From: Sphingopyxis sp. PAMC25046
GTDB taxonomy: Bacteria > Pseudomonadota > Alphaproteobacteria > Sphingomonadales > Sphingomonadaceae
DNA: 64,000 bases
NCBI RefSeq assembly: GCF_004795895.1
Contig: NZ_CP039250.1
Span: 620,001 to 684,000, forward strand
Direction of reading: 5' to 3'
Shown: piece by piece, positions 39,567 through 47,073 of the stretch
Layout: each line of letters begins with the position of its first letter
Numbering within the stretch: position 1 is the stretch's first letter
The notes under the pieces: model-generated
Database searches by the model: none
What the model was told of the DNA's origin: nothing
What the model saw: only the letters and a program-made list of their open reading frames with translations
Made by a program: the position numbers and the translations under genes

Positions 39567-40568
39567 GTGACCAGCGTGCCAGCAGAAATGACCGCCATCG
39601 CCATCAGTGCGCCGGGCGGGCCCGAAATGTTGCGGCCCGAAACGCGGCCGGTGCCGCAGCCGGGGCCGGGTGAGGTGCTGATCCGCGTCGCCGCGGCGGG
39701 GGTGAACCGCCCCGATGTGCTGCAGCGTATGGGTTTCTACCCGCCGCCGCCGGGTGCGTCGGACCTGCCGGGGCTCGAGATCGCAGGGGTAATCGCGGCG
39801 GTCGGTCCGGCGGGCGATCCCGAACTGCTGGGGCAGGCGGTGTGCGCGCTCGTCGCGGGCGGCGGCTACGCCGAATATTGCACCGCGCCGGTCGGCAGCT
39901 GCCTGCCAGTTCCAAAGGGTTTTTCGATGGCGGAGGCGGCGGCGCTGCCCGAGACCATCTTCACCGTGTGGCATAATCTCTTCGAGCGCGCTTATGTGCG
40001 CGAAGGCGAAACGGTGCTGGTCCATGGCGGTACCAGCGGCATCGGGACGACCGCGATCGGGCTGTGCAAATTGTTCGACATCAAGGTGATTGTGACCTGC
40101 GGCAGCGCCGACAAATGTGCCGCCGCGACCGCCCTTGGCGCCGACCTGGCCGTCGACTATTCGAGCGAGGATTATGTCGAGGCGGTCAAGGCCTTCACCG
40201 GCGGCCGCGGCGCCCATGTCGTGCTCGACATGGTCGGCGGCGACTATGTGCCGCGCAACCTCGAGTGCCTGGCCGACGACGGCCGTCATGTGACGATCGC
40301 CTTCCAGCGCGGCGCGAAGGTCGAGATCGACATATCGCAGGTCATGCGCCGCCGGCTGACGCTGACCGGGTCAACGCTGCGTGCGCGGAGCGCCGAGTTC
40401 AAGGCGGCGCTTGCCGACGAGATTCACGGCACGCTCTGGCCGCGGCTCGCCGAGGGCGCGTGGAAGCCCGCGATGGATCAGAGCTTCGCGCTGACCGAGG
40501 CCGCCGCGGCGCATGAGCGGATGCAGGCGGGCGCGCATGTGGGGAAGATCGTGCTCCTCGTGGGATGA
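39567..40568 (+). CDS. NAD(P)H:quinone oxidoreductase, zinc-free MDR family
   Basis: A 333-residue quinone oxidoreductase of the TP53I3/PIG3-like class. It has GEVLIRVAAAGVNRPDVLQRMGFY near the start and a nucleotide-binding motif VHGGTSGIGTTAIGLC. No structural zinc cysteines are seen, as expected for the class. The start is a GTG at 39567 after GGGGGAA; an ATG seven codons later is possible. It probably reduces quinones with NADPH in the cytoplasm. Confidence 0.93.
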   Translation: MTSVPAEMTAIAISAPGGPEMLRPETRPVPQPGPGEVLIRVAAAGVNRPDVLQRMGFYPPPPGASDLPGLEIAGVIAAVGPAGDPELLGQAVCALVAGGGYAEYCTAPVGSCLPVPKGFSMAEAAALPETIFTVWHNLFERAYVREGETVLVHGGTSGIGTTAIGLCKLFDIKVIVTCGSADKCAAATALGADLAVDYSSEDYVEAVKAFTGGRGAHVVLDMVGGDYVPRNLECLADDGRHVTIAFQRGAKVEIDISQVMRRRLTLTGSTLRARSAEFKAALADEIHGTLWPRLAEGAWKPAMDQSFALTEAAAAHERMQAGAHVGKIVLLVG

Positions 40569-40574
40569 GCCGAG

Positions 40575-40600
40575 GGAACGACCCGCACTTTTCGGCGGTT
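40575..40600 (+). promoter_or_regulatory. EcfG-like stress promoter candidate
   Basis: GGAAC (40575-40579) is followed after 18 bases by GTT (40598-40600), close to the alphaproteobacterial general-stress consensus GGAAC-N16/17-CGTT, though the base before GTT is G. It sits in the short gap before the lipoprotein gene at 40638, with a plausible 30-base leader. Confidence 0.35.
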
Positions 40601-40637
40601 GGGAAACGGGGGGCAATCAAGAGGATGATCTTTCCGA

Positions 40638-41189
40638 ATGAACATGCGTAATCTTTTGTTTCCCGTTACAAGCCTTGCTCTTGCTCTCGCTGCTTGTTCG
40701 CAGCCATCCCAGACCGAAACGTCGCCGACCGGATCCGCCGACGACCCCAAGGCGGCCGAGGCGCCGCCGCCTCCGATCAAACCGACCGACGTTCCGACAC
40801 GCGGGGGCGACGGCTCGCCGATCGAGCTGACCACGCTGACCGAGGCCGACGTCAGCGGCGCCAAGCTGAAGGGCGAACTCGCGTGCAGCTTCGCCGATGA
40901 CGAAGGCGCGCAGCCGATCCTGCTCGCACAGGGTGACGTCGCGTCGGAGGAGCCGTCGCGCGGCATCGTCAAGGTTGGCGAGTCGATTGAGACGGTCTCC
41001 GCCAATGGCGGTTTCGATGCGATGGCGAAGGGAACGAAATTCTACGCGAAGGGGCTGGAGCTTCGCGTCGCGCTGACGGGCCCGGCGCAGGGCGAGGGTG
41101 AATCGCCGCCGCGCCCCGCGACGCTGACCGCCGATCGTGCCGACGGCGCGCGGCGCGTCTTCGCCGGGCTCTGGCAGTGCGGTCCGTAG
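40638..41189 (+). CDS. Hypothetical lipoprotein
   Basis: A 183-residue protein with signal MNMRNLLFPVTSLALALAAC (lipobox LAAC), a Pro/Ala-rich linker at about 30-55, then a compact beta-rich domain with two cysteines (ELACSFADDE and LWQCGP) that could pair. GAGGATGA precedes the ATG. I do not recognise a characterised family. A possible stress promoter lies upstream. Confidence 0.75.
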   Translation: MNMRNLLFPVTSLALALAACSQPSQTETSPTGSADDPKAAEAPPPPIKPTDVPTRGGDGSPIELTTLTEADVSGAKLKGELACSFADDEGAQPILLAQGDVASEEPSRGIVKVGESIETVSANGGFDAMAKGTKFYAKGLELRVALTGPAQGEGESPPRPATLTADRADGARRVFAGLWQCGP

Positions 41190-41224
41190 GCGCGCCGCGG
41201 CCCGGGGCGCCGACGCGATAGCGG

Positions 41225-41935
41225 TCAGGCGGCCACGCTTTCGTCCATTCCCGCGATCATCCGATCCACCAGCGCGTCGACGGCGACTTCGGCGGCGGCG
41301 ATCGATTGTGCAAGGCGGGCATCGGCGAACTCGTCATATTCAATCGCGATCGAGGTGGTGTCGCGAAGGCCGATATAGGCGAGGGGTGCTTTCAGGCCGG
41401 CTTCGACGAAATTGACATCTGCCTGGCGCCCGCCGGCATCATAGCCGTAATCGCCGCGCGCGCCGAGGACGACCAGCCGTTTTCCCGAAGGCAGCATCGG
41501 CCAATAGGGCTCGCCGTCGCGTTTCCGGTCGAAACCGAAAGTGACGCCGACGCGCACGATATTGTCTACCCAGGCCTTCAACGGCGCCGGCATGCCGAAA
41601 TTATACATCGGTGCCCCGACGACGAGGAGATCGGCCGCCACGAGCTCGGCGATCAGCGTGTCGCTTTCGGCCAGCCGGGCGCGCTGGTCGTCGCTGCGCT
41701 TTTCGGGCGGCGAGAAGGCGGCGGCGATCCATTCGGCGTCGACATGCGATGGCGGGACCGCGCCGACATCGCGGTAGGCGACGCGGTCTTGCGGCCGCGC
41801 GTCCGACCATCGGCGCACGAACCGCTCGCTCAAACGCCGGCTGTGCGAGCCGTGCCGGTCCCGACCCGACAGGCCCGGCCGGGCGCTGGAATCGATGTGG
41901 AGTATGCGGAATGCTGGCGGTTCAGGAAGAGTCAT
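41225..41935 (-). CDS. FMN-dependent NADH:quinone oxidoreductase/azoreductase-like protein
   Basis: A 236-residue flavodoxin-fold protein of the AcpD/azoreductase family. The phosphate-loop region SSARPGLSGRDRHGSHSRRL and the flavin-contact segment LLVVGAPMYNFGMPAPLKAWVDN are clear. It reduces quinones or azo compounds by two electrons. It is transcribed divergently from a LysR regulator, which probably controls it. Confidence 0.9.
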   Translation of the reverse strand: MTLPEPPAFRILHIDSSARPGLSGRDRHGSHSRRLSERFVRRWSDARPQDRVAYRDVGAVPPSHVDAEWIAAAFSPPEKRSDDQRARLAESDTLIAELVAADLLVVGAPMYNFGMPAPLKAWVDNIVRVGVTFGFDRKRDGEPYWPMLPSGKRLVVLGARGDYGYDAGGRQADVNFVEAGLKAPLAYIGLRDTTSIAIEYDEFADARLAQSIAAAEVAVDALVDRMIAGMDESVAA

Positions 41936-41941
41936 GAGATA

Positions 41942-41974
41942 ATCCAGTTCATTTGTTTTGATGACTGGATGAAC
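41942..41974. promoter_or_regulatory. LysR-type operator candidate in divergent gap
   Basis: ATCCAGT (41942-41948) and ACTGGAT (41964-41970) form an inverted repeat with a 15-base spacer, and a second nested pair GTTCAT/ATGAAC overlaps it. It lies between the divergent azoreductase and LysR genes, where a LysR-type activator site is expected. Confidence 0.4.
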
Positions 41975-42019
41975 CTATCTCTTTATAAACCATCCGGTCG
42001 AACGCGAATATCTCAGCCA

Positions 42020-42961
42020 ATGGATCAAATTATCTCATCCATGATGCGAAACCGGAAACTTCCGCCGCTGGGTGCCTTGCGCGCATTCGAGGCTGCTGCG
42101 CGCCATCTCAGTTTTCGAAAGGCCGCGGACGAGCTTGGGGTGACGCCGACCGCGATCAGCCACCAGATCCGGTTGCTGGAGGATATATTGGGCTTCGTAC
42201 TGTTCATTCGTCAGGTGCGGCAGGTCGCGCTGACCGAAGCGGGCGAACGGCTTTATCCGACATTGCGCGACGGCTTCGATATGTTCGAACGGGCGCTTGC
42301 CGATCTTGCGCCGGTTCCGCGTCGCGCGGCAGTCACATTGACCGCGACGATACAATTTACCGCGCGCAGGCTTCTGCCCGCGCTCGGTTCGTTTCGCGAA
42401 CGCTTTCCCGAATTCGATCTGCGGCTGTATTCCTCCGATGAGCCTGTCGATCTGATCGCGGGGCAAGCCGATGTGGCGGTTCGATATGGCCGGGGTCCTT
42501 TCGACGGGCTGGTCGGCCAACCGCTTTTTTCGGAACGGTTCGGATTGCTTTGCAGCCCGAAGCTGAGCCTGTCCGGGCCGCAAGACCTTCTGCGCGCCAC
42601 CTTGCTGCATGTCGAGTGGCGTCGGCCCGCGAACGCACCCGATTGGCGGCGATGGGCGCGGCTCGCCGGGGTGGACGGGCTGGCGGTCGACCAAGGGCCG
42701 CGTTTCAATTCGGACGATCATGCGCTGCAGGCCGCGGTCGCGGGGCATGGCGTCGCGATCGGCAGCCTGATCCTTGCCCGGCCCGAAATCGACGCGGGGT
42801 TGCTGGTGCACCCCTTTGGCCCCGTCATCGAGGGCGACAGCTATCAGATGCTCGCGACGCCGGCGAATATGGGCTGTGCCGATGTGCTCGCGGTCTGTGC
42901 CTGGCTCGCCGAATCGGTCGCAGGGCTCCCCCCTGCCGCCCACCCCTTGCCCGCAGCCTAA
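42020..42961 (+). CDS. LysR-family transcriptional regulator (GcvA-like)
   Basis: A 313-residue LysR regulator. The N-terminal winged HTH is LGALRAFEAAARHLSFRKAADELGVTPTAISHQIRLLED, typical of the GcvA-like subgroup, and the C-terminal part is the periplasmic-binding-like effector domain. The ATG at 42020 gives a normal length; 42041 or 42044 are alternatives. The long in-frame upstream extension is only antisense to the azoreductase. It most likely regulates the divergent azoreductase gene. Confidence 0.92.
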   Translation: MDQIISSMMRNRKLPPLGALRAFEAAARHLSFRKAADELGVTPTAISHQIRLLEDILGFVLFIRQVRQVALTEAGERLYPTLRDGFDMFERALADLAPVPRRAAVTLTATIQFTARRLLPALGSFRERFPEFDLRLYSSDEPVDLIAGQADVAVRYGRGPFDGLVGQPLFSERFGLLCSPKLSLSGPQDLLRATLLHVEWRRPANAPDWRRWARLAGVDGLAVDQGPRFNSDDHALQAAVAGHGVAIGSLILARPEIDAGLLVHPFGPVIEGDSYQMLATPANMGCADVLAVCAWLAESVAGLPPAAHPLPAA

Positions 42962-42986
42962 AACAGGTCTACATCGACCGCCGAAC

Positions 42987-43008
42987 GGCCGCCCCGCGAG
43001 GGGCGGCC
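42987..43008 (+). terminator. Rho-independent-type terminator after LysR gene
   Basis: GGCCGCCCC pairs with GGGGCGGCC around GCGA, followed by CTTATTATTT. It lies 25 bases after the LysR stop and just before trcR. Confidence 0.7.
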
Positions 43009-43039
43009 CTTATTATTTCCGCTTGGAGACTTTATCGTC

Positions 43040-43702
43040 ATGGCCAATGCCAATCCGACCCCGCTGATGCCGCATGCGACCGCCGCCTGGCTGGTCGATA
43101 ATACCGGGCTCACCTTCGGCCAGATCGCCGAATATTGCGGGATTCATATCCTCGAAGTGCAGGCGATCGCGGATGAGACCGCCGCGACCAAATATACCGG
43201 CCGCGACCCCGTTCGCGCGCACGAACTGTCGATGGAAGAGATCGAAAAGGGCCAGAAGGATCCCAATTACAAGCTCAAGATGAGCGTGCAGGCGCAGGAC
43301 ACGATTCGCCGCACCCGCGGCCCGCGCTACACGCCGGTCAGCAAGCGTCAGGACAAGCCCGACGGCATCGCCTGGATCCTGAAGAACCATCCCGAGGTTT
43401 CGGACGGCGCGATCGGCAAGCTGATCGGCACCACCCGCAACACGATCGGCGCGATCCGCGATCGCAGCCACTGGAACAGCGCGAATATCGTGCCCAAGGA
43501 TCCGGTGACGCTCGGCCTCTGCTCGCAGCGCGAACTCGACGCGCTCGTCGCCAAGGCGGCGAAGAAGGCCGGCATCAAGGCGCCCGAAGACAGCCGCTTC
43601 GAGGGCGACCGTGAAGCGCTGCTCGAAGAGTTGCGCGCCGAACGCACAGCGGCCGCGGAAGCGCGCGCCGCCGAGGAAACCGAAACCGACGGCGAAGACT
43701 GA
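43040..43702 (+). CDS. trcR: Cell-cycle transcriptional regulator TrcR (DUF1013)
   Basis: A 220-residue DUF1013 protein. The core includes ATAAWLVDNTGLTFGQIAEYCGIHILEVQ, GIAWILKNHPEVSDGAIGKLIG and TRNTIGAIRDRSHWN, which look like two HTH-like modules, and the C-terminus is an acidic Ala/Glu-rich tail. Homologues in alphaproteobacteria are annotated TrcR, implicated in CtrA-linked cell-cycle control. It precedes the metallo-beta-lactamase-fold gene by three bases. Confidence 0.88.
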   Translation: MANANPTPLMPHATAAWLVDNTGLTFGQIAEYCGIHILEVQAIADETAATKYTGRDPVRAHELSMEEIEKGQKDPNYKLKMSVQAQDTIRRTRGPRYTPVSKRQDKPDGIAWILKNHPEVSDGAIGKLIGTTRNTIGAIRDRSHWNSANIVPKDPVTLGLCSQRELDALVAKAAKKAGIKAPEDSRFEGDREALLEELRAERTAAAEARAAEETETDGED

Positions 43703-43705
43703 GGC

Positions 43706-44842
43706 ATGGCGGGGACGGACGAGGACAATATCCCGGCGGCCAGCGGCTCGCCGGACGCCTCGCTCACCCAGGACGACAGCTTCACCGCGACGAGCCATGC
43801 CGGCCTCACCTATCCGTGGGGCGAGGCGGCGCCGGGGGCGGGCGAGACGATCCGCATCGCCGATGGCATCAGCTGGGCGCGCATCCCGATGCCGGGCTCG
43901 CTCGGCCATATCAACAGCTGGTTGCTCGACGACGCCGATGAGCGCGGCGACGGCATGGCGGTGGTCGACACGGGCATCTGCCTCACCATGTGTTCCGACG
44001 CGTGGAAGGCGCTCTATGCAGGCGCGCTCAAGGACCGGCGGATCACGCGCGTCATCGGTACGCATCTTCACCCCGATCACATCGGTCTCGCAGGCTGGAT
44101 CGCGAAGAAACAGGGTGTGAAGCTATGGATGACGCGCGGCGAGATGCTGACCGCGCGTGCGATCGTTGCCGATTCGTCCGACTCCGCGCCCGACGAAGTG
44201 CTCGCGCAGTCGCGCGCCGCGGGCTGGGACGCGGCGGCGATCGAGGCGCAGCGCGAGCGCGGCTGGAACATGTTCCAGCGCATGATCTTTGCGCTGCCGC
44301 GTTCCTACGTACGGATCGCCGACGGACAGACGCTCGACATGGGCGCACACCGGTGGCGCGTCGTCACCGGATCGGGGCACAGTCCCGAGCACGCATGCCT
44401 GTGGAACGAGCGTGAGGGCGTGCTGGTGTCGGGCGATCAGGTATTGCCGCGGATCAGCTCGAACGTGTCGGTCAACATTACCGAGCCCGACGCCGACCCG
44501 CTCGGCGAATGGCTCGCATCGATCGACAAATTGCTTGCCACGGTGCCTGCTGACGTCACCGTTTGCCCCGCGCATGGCGAGCCGTTCAGGGGGCTGCACG
44601 TCCGCCTGATGGCGCTGCGCGACGAACATCGCATGCGGCTCTACAATCTGGCCGAAGCCGCGGCGAAGGCGCCGATGCGCGCGGTCGACAGCTTTCCGTT
44701 GCTCTTCAACCGCCCGATCGGCGAGCATAATCAGGGGCTGGCAACCGGCGAGGCGCTCGCGCACCTCAAGCGGCTCGAGGTCGAAGGGCGCGTGAAGCGC
44801 GAGGAGCGCGACGGCGTATGGTGGTACCACGGGGCGGCGTGA
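43706..44842 (+). CDS. MBL-fold metallo-hydrolase with C-terminal winged-helix region
   Basis: A 378-residue metallo-beta-lactamase-fold protein. The metal motif HLHPDHIG is near residue 116, GSGHSPEHACLW and VSGDQVLPRIS supply further ligands, and the last 60 residues (LAHLKRLEVEGRVKREERDGVWWY) look like the winged-helix found in LACTB2-like hydrolases. Substrate unknown. It is probably co-transcribed with trcR. Confidence 0.88.
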   Translation: MAGTDEDNIPAASGSPDASLTQDDSFTATSHAGLTYPWGEAAPGAGETIRIADGISWARIPMPGSLGHINSWLLDDADERGDGMAVVDTGICLTMCSDAWKALYAGALKDRRITRVIGTHLHPDHIGLAGWIAKKQGVKLWMTRGEMLTARAIVADSSDSAPDEVLAQSRAAGWDAAAIEAQRERGWNMFQRMIFALPRSYVRIADGQTLDMGAHRWRVVTGSGHSPEHACLWNEREGVLVSGDQVLPRISSNVSVNITEPDADPLGEWLASIDKLLATVPADVTVCPAHGEPFRGLHVRLMALRDEHRMRLYNLAEAAAKAPMRAVDSFPLLFNRPIGEHNQGLATGEALAHLKRLEVEGRVKREERDGVWWYHGAA

Positions 44843-44898
44843 GGCCCACGGACCGGGCGTCGGCTTTGCGGTGATGAGCGGACGCTTTTCCAATATTG

Positions 44899-44972
44899 GT
44901 CATCCCGGACTTGATCCGGGATCCATGGCTTCAACGCTGCGAGAATGGATCCCGGATCAAGCCCGGGATGAC
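44899..44972. repeat. REP-like long inverted repeat
   Basis: Two arms of about 27 bases, GTCATCCCGGACTTGATCCG on the left and CGGATCAAGCCCGGGATGAC on the right, around a spacer of roughly 20 bases. It sits in the gap between two convergent genes. The arm sequence is of the kind found dispersed in sphingomonad genomes; it may also act as a bidirectional terminator. Confidence 0.75.
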
Positions 44973-45015
44973 GATATAAGGACGGCAACTCCCCGGCCGA
45001 ACCCGTCCGCTCCGT

Positions 45016-45291
45016 TTATCGCGGCCTTTGCATGATCCAGCTGAACGCCATCGCGTTGAAGATCGTATAGAGGCCATAGAGCATCAGCGCGGCGAACCAG
45101 TTCCGCGTCGCGATCGCCATCGCGCCGACGAGCAGCAGGAATTCGAAGACGTAGGTGATGTTCGGTCCGACCTTGTCCGCAAGCGGCTTCACCATCTGCT
45201 GGATCAGCGGATCGTCGCTTTCCATGAAGGCGCGGTGCATCGCGAAATTGCCGATACCGGCGCAGAAAATGGCGATGATGGCTATCAGCAT
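45016..45291 (-). CDS. Small membrane protein
   Basis: A 91-residue protein with about three hydrophobic segments (MLIAIIAIFCAGIGNFAM, VFEFLLLVGAMAIA, ALMLYGLYTIFNAMAF). I do not recognise a characterised family. Codon use and a regular start support a real gene. It diverges from the DUF481 gene across about 130 bases. Confidence 0.65.
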   Translation of the reverse strand: MLIAIIAIFCAGIGNFAMHRAFMESDDPLIQQMVKPLADKVGPNITYVFEFLLLVGAMAIATRNWFAALMLYGLYTIFNAMAFSWIMQRPR

Positions 45292-45424
45292 AGGTTTGCA
45301 GATGGGGCAGCCGGGGTGGAAATGCCAGAAACTTTCGGGTTATAGGAGCGCGTCGTCCGCGCGCCGGCCCCGCGCGAACGATCGAACGAACCCGGCTTCC
45401 GCCCCCGCAAGAAGGACGTCTTCG

Positions 45425-46621
45425 TTGACCGCTCTCCCCCGCTTGGCCGCGCTTTGTCTGCCCCTCGTGTTCGCCGTGGTTCCCTCGCATGCCGCGCAGG
45501 AACCTGCCGATCCGGCGCAGCCCGAGCCGCTGGAGATTAATCCCCTGCTCGTCGACCCGGTGGTGGCGGCCCCGCTCCCGGTCGTGCTCGTGCCGCCCGA
45601 TCCGCCGCTGCCCGATGCGCTGCGCGCAATGATCGACGCCGCCTTCGCGAGCGGCGACAATGACGATGTCGAAGCGGTAGCAAAGTTCGCCCGGCAGACG
45701 CATCCGGCAAACATCGGCGAAATCGACGCGCTGCTCGCTTATTACCGCAGCGGGCACCCGCCCGATGTTCCGTTCAACCCGGTGCGCAACATGCTCGCTG
45801 CCGCGATGGCGAGCGGCAGGGACGCCGACGTCGAGGCGGTGGCAAAGCTTGCCAAGGCCACTATTCCGGAGGACGCCGCCGAAATCGAGGAGCAGGTCGT
45901 CGCCTATCGCGCCGAACGGCAGCGGCAGAAGGACGAGGCGGCGGCGGCCGCGCGCGCAAAACTGGCGGCGGCAAAATTCTGGGAGAATTGGAAAGGCGAG
46001 GGGCAGATCGGCGCGTCGCACAGTAGCGGCAACACCAGCTCCGCCGGCCTCAGCGCGGGCCTTTCGCTCGCGCGCAAGGGGATCGACTGGACGCACAAGC
46101 TGCGCGCGCAGGCCGATTACCAGCGCACGAACGGCAAGACGTCGGTCGAACGCTACCTGGCCGAGCTCGAACCGCAGTACCGGATCGATGAGCGTACTTT
46201 TGCTTATGGCCTTACCCGCTGGGAACATGACCGGATCCTCGGCTATGACACGCGCTGGAACCTGTCGGGCGGGCTTGGCTACAAGGTGGTCGACAACAAG
46301 AAGATGACGCTGAGCCTGAAAGGCGGCCCGGCGTTTCGCCAGACCGACTTCATCGATGGCAGCAACGATACCGAATTGACCGCGCTCGCGGGGCTGGATT
46401 TCGGTTGGCAATTGTCGCCGACGCTGCGGCTGACGCAGGTCGCCTCGACGATTATCGGCACGACCAACAGCTCGACCAACTCGCAAACCGCGCTCAACGC
46501 CAAGCTGACCGGCGCGCTGTCGGCGCGCATCGCCTATTCGGCGCAGATCGACACCAGTCCGCCGCCGGGGATCGAAAGCGTCGACACGCAGACGCGCTTC
46601 ACTTTGGTCTACGGCTTTTAA
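45425..46621 (+). CDS. DUF481 outer-membrane beta-barrel protein
   Basis: A 398-residue protein with a Sec signal (LTALPRLAALCLPLVFAVVPSHA read with fMet). Residues about 40-190 are Ala/Pro-rich and helical (two similar segments, ASGDNDDVEAVAKFARQTHP and ASGRDADVEAVAKLAKATIP, form an internal repeat). The rest is a DUF481 beta-barrel (GEGQIGASHSSGNTSSAGLS onward) ending LVYGF, with terminal aromatic as in outer-membrane proteins. A TTG start at 45425 after AAGGA is required; no ATG would place a signal peptide at the start. Confidence 0.82.
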   Translation: MTALPRLAALCLPLVFAVVPSHAAQEPADPAQPEPLEINPLLVDPVVAAPLPVVLVPPDPPLPDALRAMIDAAFASGDNDDVEAVAKFARQTHPANIGEIDALLAYYRSGHPPDVPFNPVRNMLAAAMASGRDADVEAVAKLAKATIPEDAAEIEEQVVAYRAERQRQKDEAAAAARAKLAAAKFWENWKGEGQIGASHSSGNTSSAGLSAGLSLARKGIDWTHKLRAQADYQRTNGKTSVERYLAELEPQYRIDERTFAYGLTRWEHDRILGYDTRWNLSGGLGYKVVDNKKMTLSLKGGPAFRQTDFIDGSNDTELTALAGLDFGWQLSPTLRLTQVASTIIGTTNSSTNSQTALNAKLTGALSARIAYSAQIDTSPPPGIESVDTQTRFTLVYGF

Positions 46622-47073
46622 TCGAAGGCGTTCGCGCTGCCGATCCGCTCGCCCTCGGCGAGCAGGCCGACGCCGGGGACATGGTTGAATTCGATGCGGA
46701 TGCCGTCGGGGTCTTCGAACAGCACCGAATAATAGCCCGGTGCCCACGGCTCCTCCTGCGGCGCATGGACGATATGGATATCGTCACGCGCCGCCAGAAA
46801 CGCATGCACCGCGTCGATCGCGGCGCGGTCGCGCATCCGGAAACAGGCGTGATGCAGCCCCGGTGCGCCCTGATCGAAACGCTTGCCGGCATTTTCGGGG
46901 CTGCCGGTGCGGATACCGATCGCGGTGCGCCCGCCGACGCCATAGAGCATATGCTCGCTGTCGAGCACGAGCTTCAATTCGAGATAGGCGATCATTGCGC
47001 GCCAGAAGGCGGTCGATCGTTTGAAGTCTCCTGCGGTCAGGATGACGTGCGCGACGCCGTTGAGGTCGCTCAT
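46618..47073 (-). CDS. VOC-family (glyoxalase-like) protein
   Basis: A 151-residue vicinal-oxygen-chelate protein. It starts GVAHVILTAGDFKRSTAFW and ends with YYSVLFEDPDGIRIEFNHVPG, the usual metal-ligand pattern. The reaction is unknown. Its ATG overlaps the stop of the upstream M20 gene, and its stop overlaps the DUF481 end. Confidence 0.85.
   Translation of the reverse strand: MSDLNGVAHVILTAGDFKRSTAFWRAMIAYLELKLVLDSEHMLYGVGGRTAIGIRTGSPENAGKRFDQGAPGLHHACFRMRDRAAIDAVHAFLAARDDIHIVHAPQEEPWAPGYYSVLFEDPDGIRIEFNHVPGVGLLAEGERIGSANAFD

Noticed and set aside
41306..42019. Long N-terminal extension of the LysR reading frame
   Set aside because: It is antisense to the azoreductase gene, and LysR homology begins only after 42020.
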